From contig CAMLNA010000010.1 in the NCBI GenBank assembly GCA_946481025.1, positions 1-64,000 of the forward strand: a stretch of DNA of 64,000 bases, written 5' to 3'. Source of the stretch: an uncultured Rivibacter sp. (GTDB taxonomy: Bacteria; Pseudomonadota; Gammaproteobacteria; Burkholderiales; Burkholderiaceae). Positions 15,864 to 26,326 of the stretch are shown here, in pieces. The position numbers were made by a program, and so were the translations under genes. Every line of letters begins with the position of its first letter. Position 1 is the first letter of the stretch. The notes under the pieces were generated by a model. It worked only from the letters and a program-made list of their open reading frames with translations, searched no databases and was not told the DNA's origin.

Positions 15864-16643
15864 TCAGAAGGTGCCCGGGTAGGCACCGCCGTCCATCAAC
15901 AGGTTCTGGCCGGTGATGAACCCCGCATGCACGCTGCACAGGAAGGCGCAGGCGGCACCGAACTCGGCCGCGGTGCCGAAGCGGCCGGCCGGGTTCTGCC
16001 TGCGGCGCTGTTCCATCACTGCCTCCAGCGGCTGGCCGCTCGCCTTGGCCGCGCCGGCCATCGTGGCGGCCAGGCGGTCGGTGTCGAACGGGCCGGGCAA
16101 GAGGTTGTTGATGGTCACGTTTTTCGCCACCGTCTTGCGGGCGAGGCCCGCCACGAAGCCGGTCAGGCCCGAGCGGGCGCCGTTCGACAGGCCCAGCACG
16201 TCGATCGGCGCCTTCACCGCGCCGGACGTGATGTTGACGATGCGCCCGAAGCCGCGCGCCATCATCGGGTCCACCACTGCCTTCATCAGCTCGATGGGCG
16301 TGAGCATGTTGGCATCGAGCGCCTTGATCCAGGCCTCGCGGTCCCAGTCACGGAAGTCGCCCGGCGGCGGGCCGCCGGCGTTGTTGACGAGGATGTCCAC
16401 CTGCGGGCAGGCCGCCAGTGCGGCGGCACGCCCCTCGGGCGTGGTGATGTCGCCGGCCACCGCCCTCACCTCCGCACGCTTCAAGCTGCGCAGCTCGGCC
16501 GCCGTGGCCTCCAGCGCCTCGGCGCCCCGTGCGGTGACCACCACGTTCACGCCTTCGGCCACCAGGGCCTGCGCGCAGCCCTTGCCCAGCCCCTTGCTGG
16601 CGGCGCACACCAGCGCCCACTTGCCTTCAATACCCAGATTCAT
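15864..16643 (-). CDS. SDR-family oxidoreductase with degenerate catalytic tetrad
   Basis: This 259-residue Rossmann-fold protein has VDILVNNAGGP and NITSGAVKAP, typical SDR landmarks, and a C-terminus typical of 3-oxoacyl-ACP reductase-like proteins (NLLMDGGAYPGTF). The catalytic YxxxK is replaced by SNGAR, so the active-site Tyr and Lys are both missing. The cofactor loop reads CAASKGLGKG instead of TGxxxGxG. A known sub-branch (BKR-like SDR-like) shares these changes. The reaction is therefore uncertain. Confidence 0.85.
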   Translation of the reverse strand: MNLGIEGKWALVCAASKGLGKGCAQALVAEGVNVVVTARGAEALEATAAELRSLKRAEVRAVAGDITTPEGRAAALAACPQVDILVNNAGGPPPGDFRDWDREAWIKALDANMLTPIELMKAVVDPMMARGFGRIVNITSGAVKAPIDVLGLSNGARSGLTGFVAGLARKTVAKNVTINNLLPGPFDTDRLAATMAGAAKASGQPLEAVMEQRRRQNPAGRFGTAAEFGAACAFLCSVHAGFITGQNLLMDGGAYPGTF

Positions 16644-16709
16644 TCGGTTTCTCCATCCGTTCTGTCATGCGCCCCAAACGGCACCGGCAGCCCTGGCAAC
16701 CAAGCAGAC

Positions 16710-16790
16710 GCCGCGGATCCGGCTTTGCCGGTCCGCCAGCGGCGCCCCCTTGAGGGGGAGCGCCGCAGGCGCTACGGGGGTGGGCGACAT
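16710..16790. repeat. C/G-rich intergenic repeat with two hairpins
   Basis: The spacer holds an imperfect palindrome around GGATCCGGCTTTGCCGGTCC and a second one, GCGCCCCCTTGAGGGGGAGCG, then GCCGCAGGCGCTACGGGGGTGGGC. In my recollection this string is a dispersed intergenic repeat in comamonad/Rubrivivax-type genomes. Only one copy is in this window. It may also act as a transcription terminator for the DMT gene. Confidence 0.6.
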
Positions 16791-17701
16791 CATCTCCACT
16801 TGGCCAGCAGCCATACGCCGGTCAGGACGAGCACCGTGCCCGCGGCGATCCAGGGGGTGAAAGGCTCGCCCAGGATCGCCACCCCCATCAGCAGCGTGGA
16901 CAAGGGGCCCACCATGCCGGTCTGCGCGGCCAGGGTGGCGCCGATGCGCTCGATCGCCATCATGACCATCAGCACCGGCGCCACCGTGCACAAGGTGGCG
17001 TTGAGCACCGACAGCCAGATCACCTCGGGGGCCACCACCGCGGCCGACACGGGCCGCAGCACGAAGAACTGGCCGATGCAGAAGGCGCAGGCCACGAGGC
17101 TGGCCCAGCCCACCAGCCGCAACGAGCCCAGGCGCTGCACCAGCTCGCCGCTGTAGACGAGGTAGACCGCATACGACACCGCACTGCCGAACACCAGCGC
17201 AGTGCCCAGCGGCACGTTGCGGCTCTCGAAGCTCACCTCGTGTCCGAACACCACCAGCACGCCCGCATAGCTCACGCCGATGGCCAGCAGCTGGCGCAGC
17301 GTGACCTGCTTCTTGAAGAACAGCAGCCCCAGCACCAGCACGATGGTCGGGTTGAGGTAGAGGATCAGCCGCTCGAGGCTGGCGCTGATGTACTGCAGGC
17401 CCAGAAAGTCAAGGAAGCTGGCCAGGTAGTAGCCGCTCACGCCCAGGCCCAGGATGCCCAGCCAGTCGCGCCGCGAGAGCGCAGGCTTGCCGCGCCCGGA
17501 CCACCAGGCGATCAGCGCGAACAGCGGCGCCGCGAACAGCATGCGGTACATGATGAGCGTGACCGCATCGACCCCGTGGCGATAGGCCAGCTTCACGATG
17601 ATGGCCTTGCCGGAGAAGGCGATGGAGCCGGCCAGCGCGAGGGCGAGGCCCGGCAGCACCGAAGGGCGCTCGCCGGCGCCGGCCGTGGAGGCTGCCGTCA
17701 T
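16790..17701 (-). CDS. DMT-family (EamA) transporter
   Basis: A 303-residue, ten-helix transporter with two EamA domains. The start at 17701 overlaps the stop of the gamma-glutamyltransferase gene by one base (TGATG), implying coupled translation. That pairing hints at transport of a gamma-glutamyl compound, amino acid or peptide product, but this is inference from position only. Confidence 0.87.
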   Translation of the reverse strand: MTAASTAGAGERPSVLPGLALALAGSIAFSGKAIIVKLAYRHGVDAVTLIMYRMLFAAPLFALIAWWSGRGKPALSRRDWLGILGLGVSGYYLASFLDFLGLQYISASLERLILYLNPTIVLVLGLLFFKKQVTLRQLLAIGVSYAGVLVVFGHEVSFESRNVPLGTALVFGSAVSYAVYLVYSGELVQRLGSLRLVGWASLVACAFCIGQFFVLRPVSAAVVAPEVIWLSVLNATLCTVAPVLMVMMAIERIGATLAAQTGMVGPLSTLLMGVAILGEPFTPWIAAGTVLVLTGVWLLAKWR

Positions 17702-19323
17702 CAGTAGCCCACGGCCTGCCCGTCGCGCCGCGGGTCGCTGGCGGCCACGTAGCCCTCCACCGCCGGGTCGCCCAGGCGCCAGATGAACTGGCCGGCGCCG
17801 AAGTCCTGGTAGCTGTCGCGGATGACCTCGGTGCGGTGCCCGCGCTCGAGCAGGCCCTGCACCAGCGCCGGGTCCATGGCGCTCTCGACGTTGATCTCGA
17901 GGCCGGCGTTGTAGCGCCAGCGCGGCGCATCGCAGGCCGCCTGGGGGTTCTGCCGGTAGTCGAGCAAACGCACCAGGGTCTGCATGTGGCCCTGCGGCTG
18001 CATGTTGGCGCCCATCACGCCGTAGCTCATGACCGGCTGGCCGTCCTTCGTGAGGAAGGCCGGGATGATGGTGTGGAACGGGCGCTTGCGCGGCGCCACC
18101 GCGTTGGGGCTTTTCGCGTCGAGAGAAAACGCGTGGCCGCGGTTCTGCATCGACAGGCCGTATTCGGGCACCACCACGCCCGAGCCGAAGCCCATGTAGT
18201 TGCTCTGGATGAAGCTCACCATCATGCCGCTCTCGTCGGCCGCGGTGAGGTAGATGGTGCCGCCCTTCACCGGATTGCCGGCCCCGAAGTCCTGCGCCCG
18301 CTTCGGGTCGATCAGCGCCGCGCGGCTCTTCAGGTAGGCCGCATCGAGCATCTGGGCGGGCGTGACCTCCATGCTGGCCGGCTCGGCCACATAGCGGTAC
18401 ACGTCGGCAAACGCGAGCTTCATCGCCTCGATCTGCAGGTGCTGCGATGCCACGCCGTCGGCCGGCAGCGAGGCGAGGTCGAAGTTCGACAGGATGCCCA
18501 GGGCGATGAGCGCGGCGATGCCCTGCCCGTTGGGCGGTATCTCGTGCAGCGTGTAGCCGCGATAGGCCTGGCCGATGGGCTCCACCCATTCGGGCTGGTA
18601 GCCGGCGAAGTCATCAAGCGTGACGGCGCCGCCGTGCGCCTGCGCGTGCTTCACCGCCGCTGCCGCGATCTCGCCGCGGTAGTAGGCCTCGCCCTGGCTC
18701 GCCGCGATGGCCCGCAGCGCACGCGCCGCGCCAGCGAACACGAAACGCTCGCCGACCTGCGGCGCGCGGCCCCGGGGCAGGAAGGTCTCGCGAAAGCCCG
18801 GCTGGCCGGCCAGTTCGTCGGCTGCCGCGGCCCACTTCTGCTGCACCACCACCGGCACCGCATAGCCGCGCTCTGCGATCTCGATCGCCGGCTGCAGCAG
18901 GTCCTGGAACGGCAGCTTGCCGAAACGTCGGCTCAAGGCCACCCAGCCCGCCACGGCGCCGGGCACGGTGACCGCATCCCAGCCGCGTTTCGGCGGCGTT
19001 TTCGCATCGGCGCCGTAGCGGGCACGGAAGTAGGAGGTGGTCCAGGCGGCCGGCGCACGCCCGGAGGCGTTGAGGCCATGCAGCGCCTTGCCGTCCCACA
19101 GGATGCAGAAGGCATCCGACCCCAGACCGTTGCTCACCGGCTCGGTGACGGTGATGGCAGCGGCGGCCGCAATGGCCGCATCGACGGCGTTGCCGCCCGC
19201 CAGCAGCATGCGCAAGCCGGCCTGCGCGGCCAGCGGGTGTGACGTGGACACCACGTTGCGCGCGAACAGCGGCAATCGCGTGCTGGTGTAGGGCGTGCTG
19301 TAGTCGAACAAGGCTTGCGTCAT
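17701..19323 (-). CDS. Gamma-glutamyltransferase family protein
   Basis: The 540-residue Ntn-hydrolase precursor has the family N-terminus (VVSTSHPLAAQAGLRMLLAG, NAVDAAIAAA). The likely self-cleavage site is before the Thr of KGGTIYLTAADESG near residue 350; that Thr would be the new N-terminal nucleophile of the small subunit. GGT hydrolyses or transfers the gamma-glutamyl group of glutathione. No signal peptide is visible, so it may be cytoplasmic, unlike periplasmic E. coli Ggt. Start is ATG at 19323 (MTQALFDYS). Confidence 0.9.
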   Translation of the reverse strand: MTQALFDYSTPYTSTRLPLFARNVVSTSHPLAAQAGLRMLLAGGNAVDAAIAAAAAITVTEPVSNGLGSDAFCILWDGKALHGLNASGRAPAAWTTSYFRARYGADAKTPPKRGWDAVTVPGAVAGWVALSRRFGKLPFQDLLQPAIEIAERGYAVPVVVQQKWAAAADELAGQPGFRETFLPRGRAPQVGERFVFAGAARALRAIAASQGEAYYRGEIAAAAVKHAQAHGGAVTLDDFAGYQPEWVEPIGQAYRGYTLHEIPPNGQGIAALIALGILSNFDLASLPADGVASQHLQIEAMKLAFADVYRYVAEPASMEVTPAQMLDAAYLKSRAALIDPKRAQDFGAGNPVKGGTIYLTAADESGMMVSFIQSNYMGFGSGVVVPEYGLSMQNRGHAFSLDAKSPNAVAPRKRPFHTIIPAFLTKDGQPVMSYGVMGANMQPQGHMQTLVRLLDYRQNPQAACDAPRWRYNAGLEINVESAMDPALVQGLLERGHRTEVIRDSYQDFGAGQFIWRLGDPAVEGYVAASDPRRDGQAVGY

Positions 19324-19406
19324 CGGAGGCCTCTCGGGTGAGAGGCGCATTGTGTGCCGCGCCGCTTTCGCGTGCCGCGAAACGGGATTGCCGCGGCACC
19401 GCTCGG

Positions 19407-20990
19407 TCAGCCCATGGCCTGCGACACGTAGCGCTTGACCACCGGCGGCCCGTCGCCGATGTGAAAGGCCCAGCGGCGCTCGCGCAGCCCGACGTCGGCC
19501 GCGGTGAAACGCTCGAGCCGGCGCAGGTGCTCGACCCAGGACTCGTCGACCAGGGTCTCGACGTAGCGGCCCGGCACTTCGGTGTCGTGGAACAGACCCC
19601 ATGAGAGCGCGCCCTGGCGCAGCCGGGCACGGCGGGTTTCCTGCATCACCGCGGCAAAGGCCTCGGCATGGGCCGGGTCGATGCGGTACTCGATCGTGAT
19701 GAGCACCGGCCCGTCATCGGCGCGCACGTCGATGGCCGGCATGGGGTCGTTGGCGGGCTTCGCCGGGCTGAAGTCTTCGTCGGCGCCGCCCTGCAGGGTG
19801 AGACGGCGCGTCAGCAGCAGCACCAGCGGGCCGGCGATCGACGCGATCACGATGCTGGTGGGCACGTCGGTCCAGCTCGCCACCTGGCCCCACAGCGCGG
19901 CACCGGCCGCGCTGCCGCCCATCAGCGCCATCTGGTACACCGCCATGCCGCGCGCCCGCACCCAGTTGGGCAGGGACATCTGCGCCGCCACGGTGAGCGA
20001 ATTGGCGGTGGAGATCCAGGCCATGCCGGCCACGAACATCGCGGGCAGCGCCAGCCACACGTTGGGCGAGAAGGCCGCCGCCACCGACATGGCGGCATGG
20101 GCGAGCGTGCCGTAGCGCACGAACTCGTCGCGACCGAAGCGTTCGCGCAGGCCCGGGAGGAACAGCGCCGCGACGATGGCGCCGGCCCCCACGGCCGCCA
20201 GCAGCACGGTGAACGTGCCGGCGCCGCCGCCATCCATGCGCTTGGCCACCAGCGGCAGCAAGGCGGTGAGCGAGGTGGACTGCAGGAAGAACATGAAGAT
20301 GCGCACCAGCACCGCCTTCATGCGTGGCGACTGCAGCACGTGCTGCAACCCGACCCGCATGGCGCCCACGAAACGCTCGCCCGGCAGCGCGCTGGCCTTC
20401 TGCTCGCTGCGCCAGCGCACGATCAGCACGAAGGCCGCCACCGACAGCACCGCGTTGAGCGCGAACACCCAGGCGCTGCCCACGCTGGCCAGCAGCGCGC
20501 CCGCGACGATGGGGCCGATGACGCGCGACATGTTCATCGCCACGCCGTTGAGCGCCAGGGCAGCGGGCAGCTGCGGCTTGGACACGATGTCGGGCACGAT
20601 CGCGGCGAACACCGGCCAGCGCATCGCCAGGCCGATGCCGTTGACGAAGGTGAGCGTGAGCAGCAGCTGCGCGCTCAGCACGTCGGCCAGTGCGCACAGG
20701 CACAGCACCACCGCATTGACCGCGACCCACAGCTGGGTGGCGGCGAAGTACTTGCGCCGGTCCACGATGTCGGCCATGGCACCGCTCGGCAGCCCGAGCA
20801 GGAACACCGGCAGCGTGGCGGCCGCCTGCACCAGCGCCACCATCACCGGGCTGTCGGTGAGGGAGGTCATGAGCCACGCCGCGGCCACGTCGTTCATCCA
20901 CATGCTGACGTTGGCGGCCAGCCAGGCCAGCCACAGCATGCGGAACACGGGGCCCTGCAGCGGCAGCAATGCGGTGGGTGTTTCTCTCAT
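19407..20990 (-). CDS. MFS transporter (EntS-like, MFS_3) with C-terminal ABM-like domain
   Basis: This 527-residue protein has 10-12 membrane helices in residues 15-400 with the MFS signature GLPSGAMADIVDRRKY near residue 70. A soluble C-terminal domain follows (about residues 425-527, starting GPVLITIEYRIDP), resembling an antibiotic-biosynthesis-monooxygenase/dimeric alpha-beta-barrel fold. That fusion is common in the MFS_3 group, which includes the enterobactin exporter EntS. The substrate is unknown; no siderophore genes are nearby. Confidence 0.85.
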   Translation of the reverse strand: MRETPTALLPLQGPVFRMLWLAWLAANVSMWMNDVAAAWLMTSLTDSPVMVALVQAAATLPVFLLGLPSGAMADIVDRRKYFAATQLWVAVNAVVLCLCALADVLSAQLLLTLTFVNGIGLAMRWPVFAAIVPDIVSKPQLPAALALNGVAMNMSRVIGPIVAGALLASVGSAWVFALNAVLSVAAFVLIVRWRSEQKASALPGERFVGAMRVGLQHVLQSPRMKAVLVRIFMFFLQSTSLTALLPLVAKRMDGGGAGTFTVLLAAVGAGAIVAALFLPGLRERFGRDEFVRYGTLAHAAMSVAAAFSPNVWLALPAMFVAGMAWISTANSLTVAAQMSLPNWVRARGMAVYQMALMGGSAAGAALWGQVASWTDVPTSIVIASIAGPLVLLLTRRLTLQGGADEDFSPAKPANDPMPAIDVRADDGPVLITIEYRIDPAHAEAFAAVMQETRRARLRQGALSWGLFHDTEVPGRYVETLVDESWVEHLRRLERFTAADVGLRERRWAFHIGDGPPVVKRYVSQAMG

Positions 20991-21010
20991 TGGACCGACG
21001 TTGCCTGAAG

Positions 21011-21037
21011 AACAAAGCCCCGCAGGAGGCGGGGCTT
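21011..21037 (-). terminator. Rho-independent terminator of tctBA
   Basis: AAGCCCCGC and GCGGGGCTT form a 9-bp stem with a 5-base loop. Read on the minus strand it is followed by TGTTCTT. It lies directly after tctA, between it and the MFS gene. Confidence 0.8.
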
Positions 21038-21060
21038 GTCCGGGGTGGTGCGCAGGCTGC

Positions 21061-22569
21061 TCAGTCGGCGTCCTGGAAGGCTTCTTCGCGGCGCGCCTTC
21101 ACCGAAGGCAGCAGCACGATGATGACCATCAGCGCCGCGGCGGCCAGCAGGCCGGCCGACAGCGGCCGGGTGACGAAGGTGCTCCAGTCGCCGCGCGACA
21201 GCAGCAGCGCACGGCGCAGGTTCTCTTCCATCATCGGCCCGAGGATGAAGCCCAGCAGCAGGGGCGCGGGTTCGCAGCCCAGCTTGTAGAAGGCGTAGCC
21301 GATGATGCCGAACAGCGCCGCCACGTAGACGTCGAAGTTGTTGTTGTTCAGCGTGTACAGGCCGATGCAGCAGAAGGTCAGGATGGCCGGGTACAGGAAG
21401 CGGTACGGCACCGTGAGCAGCTTGATCCAGATGCCGATGAGCGGCAGGTTCAGGATGATCAGCATCAGGTTGCCGATCCACATCGAGGCGATCAGGCCCC
21501 AGAACAGCTCGGGGTTGCTGGTCATCACCTGCGGGCCGGGCTGGATGCCCTTGATGGTCATGGCACCCACCATCAGCGCCATCACCGCATTGGGCGGAAT
21601 GCCCAGCGTGAGCATCGGGATGAAGCTGGTCTGCGCGCCGGCGTTGTTGGCCGACTCGGGCCCCGCCACGCCGCGGATGTCACCCTTGCCGAACTTGCTC
21701 GGGTCCTTGGCGACCTTCTTCTCGAGCGTGTAGGCGGCAAAGGCCGACAGCAGCGCGCCGCCGCCGGGCAGCACGCCCAGGACGGAGCCCAGCGCCGTGC
21801 CGCGCAGCACCGCGGGTGCAGCCTTCTTGAAATCGTCCTTCGTGGGCCACAGTCCGTGCACTTCCTTGGTGAACACCTCGCGGTGCTCGGACGGGCGGCC
21901 CAGGTTGGCGATGATCTCGCCGAAGCCGAACACGCCCATGGCGATGGTGACGAACTGAATGCCGTCGGTCAGCTCGGGAATGTCGAAGCTGTAGCGCGGC
22001 ACGCCGGAGATCACGTCGGTGTTCACCTGGCCCAGCAGCAGGCCCAGGATGATCATCGCGATGGCCTTCACCAGCGAGCCCGAGGCCAGCACCACGGCAC
22101 CGATCAGGCCCAGCACCATCAGCGAGAAGTATTCGGCCGGGCCGAACTTGAAGGCCATTTCGGTGAGCGGCGGCGCGAACGCGGCGATCACCACCGTGCC
22201 CACGCAGCCGGCGAAGAAGGAGCCCAGGCCGGCAGCGGCCAGCGCAGGGCCCGCACGGCCCTGGCGTGCCATGGCGTAGCCGTCGATGGCGGTCACGACC
22301 GAGGAGGATTCGCCCGGCACGTTGATCAGGATGGCGGTGGTGGAGCCGCCGTACTGCGCGCCGTAGTAGATGCCGGCCAGCATGATGAGGGCGGGCACGG
22401 CGTCGAGCGCGTAGATCGACGGCAGCAGCATCGCGATGGTGGCCACCGGGCCGAGGCCCGGCAGCACGCCGATCAGGGTGCCCAGCAGGCAGCCGAGGAA
22501 GCCGTAGGCCAGGTTCTGCAGCGTGAGCGCCGTCTGGAAACCCAGGCTGAGGTTGGTGATCAGGTCCAT
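21061..22569 (-). CDS. tctA: Tripartite tricarboxylate transporter, large permease TctA
   Basis: The 502-residue protein with about 11-12 membrane segments carries family landmarks: GVLPGLGPVATIAMLLP near residue 40, YGGSTTAILINVPGE near 75 and GVLPGGGALLSAFAAY in the second half. With TctB it moves a carboxylate delivered by a periplasmic TctC receptor. It starts 19 bases after tctB with AGGAG upstream. No tctC is adjacent, so the receptor must come from elsewhere. Confidence 0.96.
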   Translation of the reverse strand: MDLITNLSLGFQTALTLQNLAYGFLGCLLGTLIGVLPGLGPVATIAMLLPSIYALDAVPALIMLAGIYYGAQYGGSTTAILINVPGESSSVVTAIDGYAMARQGRAGPALAAAGLGSFFAGCVGTVVIAAFAPPLTEMAFKFGPAEYFSLMVLGLIGAVVLASGSLVKAIAMIILGLLLGQVNTDVISGVPRYSFDIPELTDGIQFVTIAMGVFGFGEIIANLGRPSEHREVFTKEVHGLWPTKDDFKKAAPAVLRGTALGSVLGVLPGGGALLSAFAAYTLEKKVAKDPSKFGKGDIRGVAGPESANNAGAQTSFIPMLTLGIPPNAVMALMVGAMTIKGIQPGPQVMTSNPELFWGLIASMWIGNLMLIILNLPLIGIWIKLLTVPYRFLYPAILTFCCIGLYTLNNNNFDVYVAALFGIIGYAFYKLGCEPAPLLLGFILGPMMEENLRRALLLSRGDWSTFVTRPLSAGLLAAAALMVIIVLLPSVKARREEAFQDAD

Positions 22570-22588
22570 GTTGTTGTCGCTCCTGGGG

Positions 22589-23068
22589 TCAGCCGGCGGC
22601 CTGGGTGGCCGTCATGAACGTGGGCCACAGCGGGATCACCAGGTTCAGTCCCTTGATGAAGATGGCCCACGACCCGAGGGTGAGCACCACGCAGCTGATG
22701 AGGGCGTCCTTCCAGTGGAACTCGTCGCTGGCGAGGCAGCTGATGACGATCAGCAGCGGCAGCGAGATCACCATGCCCAGGCGCGGCAGCGCCAGGCCGA
22801 AGACGACAACCGCGCCGGTGATGATGAGCAGCGGCTTCCAGGCGATGGCGCCGATCTTGTCGCCGCCCTCGGACTCGATGGTGAGGGCCTTGAACAGCAC
22901 GACGGCGCCCAGGATGGCCAGCAGGACGCCCAGGCCGAACGGGAAGTAGCCCGGACCGGGGCGGGCCGACTCGCCGAAGCTGTAGCTGGTGGCACCCCAG
23001 GCGAAGACGATGCCCACGACCACGAACATCAGCCCGGACCAGAAGTCCTTCTGACTCTTGATATTCAC
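22589..23068 (-). CDS. tctB: Tripartite tricarboxylate transporter, small permease TctB
   Basis: A protein of about 159 residues with four hydrophobic segments and the family motif RPGPGYFPFGLG after the first one. I use the GTG at 23068 because GAGGAG lies seven bases upstream; the frame extends to 23164 without a better start. A TAGAAT box stands about 30 bases upstream. It is first in the tctBA operon. Confidence 0.9.
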   Translation of the reverse strand: MNIKSQKDFWSGLMFVVVGIVFAWGATSYSFGESARPGPGYFPFGLGVLLAILGAVVLFKALTIESEGGDKIGAIAWKPLLIITGAVVVFGLALPRLGMVISLPLLIVISCLASDEFHWKDALISCVVLTLGSWAIFIKGLNLVIPLWPTFMTATQAAG

Positions 23069-23099
23069 GCTTGACTCCTCGTTCTTGTGACTGGTCAGG

Positions 23100-23105
23100 A
23101 TTCTA
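23100..23105 (-). promoter_or_regulatory. Candidate -10 box of tctBA
   Basis: TAGAAT on the minus strand, with TTGGCA at 23120-23125 as a possible -35, but only 14 bases apart, which is shorter than normal. Confidence 0.35.
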
Positions 23106-23171
23106 GGAAGGCACCACCCTGCCAAGTTCTGTGGATTACACGTAGCGCCGCGCGACACGCGCACGCGCGCA

Positions 23172-24958
<1,787 letters not shown>

Positions 24959-24962
<4 letters not shown>

Positions 24963-25753
24963 GACTTGGGGGACTTGGACGGGGAGGCGACGAAGGAGGC
25001 CAGAAGGCGCAGCCACTTGGTGGCCGGCAGCTTGAAACGAGTGTCGATGTTTTCAGCACGGGCGGCAAGCACGGAGCGCTCGGGCAGGTCGAAGCCCTTC
25101 CAGGCCAGCACGATGGTGTTGCCCTCCTTGGTGGGCTTGAGCGTGGCAAGGCGTCCGGCGCCGAACGCCGCTTCGATGCGCGCAGCGCTGCGCTCGAAAC
25201 TGGCGTCGCGGCCGAACAGGTTGACCGACATGACGCCGCCGTCCGCCAGCAGGCGGTGGCAGCCGCGGTAGAAGGCATCGTCGTCGAGCACCGGAGCGGC
25301 GGCCTCGTGGTCGTAGAGGTCCACGCACAGCACGTCAGCCGTGCCGATGTGCTGCACCGCCTCGACATAGCGCGCCGCGTCCTCGTGCAGCACCGACAGC
25401 CGCTCGTCGTCCGGCGGCAGGTGGAACCACAGGCGGCAGGCGCTGATGACGGTGTCGTTGAGTTCGACCGCGGTGGTTCGCATGCGCAGCTGCGCATGGC
25501 AGAACTTGGTGATGGCAGCGGCCCCCAGGCCGAGCTGCACCGCATGGCCTTCGGTGAGCTGCTCGCTCGGCCGCAGGAGCATCCACGCCATCATGCGCTG
25601 CACGTACTCGAGCTCGATGGCCTGCGGCTTGCGCACCCGCATCGCGCCCTGGATCCAGGGAGTCCCCAGGTGCAGGTAGCGCACGCCGCCGCCCTCGGAC
25701 ACGGTGGCGGGTTCGAGCGTCTGCTGCACGGGCTGTTTTTTCTTGGTGGTCAT
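24959..25753 (-). CDS. Spermidine synthase-like methyltransferase-fold protein
   Basis: A protein of about 264 residues with a class I methyltransferase fold: VQLGLGAAAITKF (cofactor loop) near residue 75, an acidic end-of-strand pair TTAVELND, and ADVLCVDLYDHEAAAP. It resembles the catalytic domain of spermidine synthases but lacks the N-terminal beta domain, so polyamine synthesis is not assured. Starts at 25780, 25762 and 25753 are all possible; I used MTTKKKQP. It is translationally coupled to the downstream GspE-like ATPase (ATGA overlap). Confidence 0.75.
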
Positions 25754-25825
25754 GGAGGTCATGGAAGCTGCCGATTTCACCGCAAGGCAGGCGGGAAGCC
25801 GTTTGTACGAACAGGTAAAGAAGTG

Positions 25826-26326
25826 TCAGGCCAGACCGTACAACGCGAACACCTCGCGCCAGGCCGCGAGCTTGCGCTCGAAGCTCCATGAGGCGTTGGC
25901 CGGGCTGGTGGACGGCAGGCGGTGCACCGCCAGGCCGAGCGCGCGAGTCACCCGCATCGACCGGGCCGATTCACCGCCGTTGTGGGCCACTGCAGCCAGT
26001 TGCGGAGCCTGCTGCAGCAGGCTGGCCAGGTCGTTGGCCTGCGCGTCTTCGATCGCGCTGTCGAGGCTGCCTTCGCGGCGGCAGCTCGCGTAGACGTCCC
26101 AGATGCCCAGGCCGCGCTCGCGCACCAGCTCGATGCGCTCGGCATACGGCAGCTGCCGCAGGTCCACCTGCCACAGCGCCCCCAGGATGGGCCAGAAGTG
26201 GTTGCGCGGGTGGGCGTAGTACTGCTGCGCGGCCAGCGAAGCCTCGCTCGGAAAGCTGCCGAGCACGACCAGCCGCGTGGCCGGCCCGATGACGGGCGCC
26301 AGCCCCCGCAAGGGCGGCAGCTTCAT
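25826..26326 (-). CDS. DNA-deoxyinosine glycosylase (uracil-DNA glycosylase superfamily)
   Basis: The 166-residue protein carries VVLGSFPSEASLAAQQYYAH near residue 20, then HPRNHFWPIL, and HRLPSTSPANA near residue 140, the motifs of the hypoxanthine-DNA glycosylase branch of the UDG superfamily. It should excise deaminated adenine (hypoxanthine) from DNA. Its ATG overlaps the tatD-like stop by four bases, linking two DNA-metabolism genes. Confidence 0.85.
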   Translation of the reverse strand: MKLPPLRGLAPVIGPATRLVVLGSFPSEASLAAQQYYAHPRNHFWPILGALWQVDLRQLPYAERIELVRERGLGIWDVYASCRREGSLDSAIEDAQANDLASLLQQAPQLAAVAHNGGESARSMRVTRALGLAVHRLPSTSPANASWSFERKLAAWREVFALYGLA

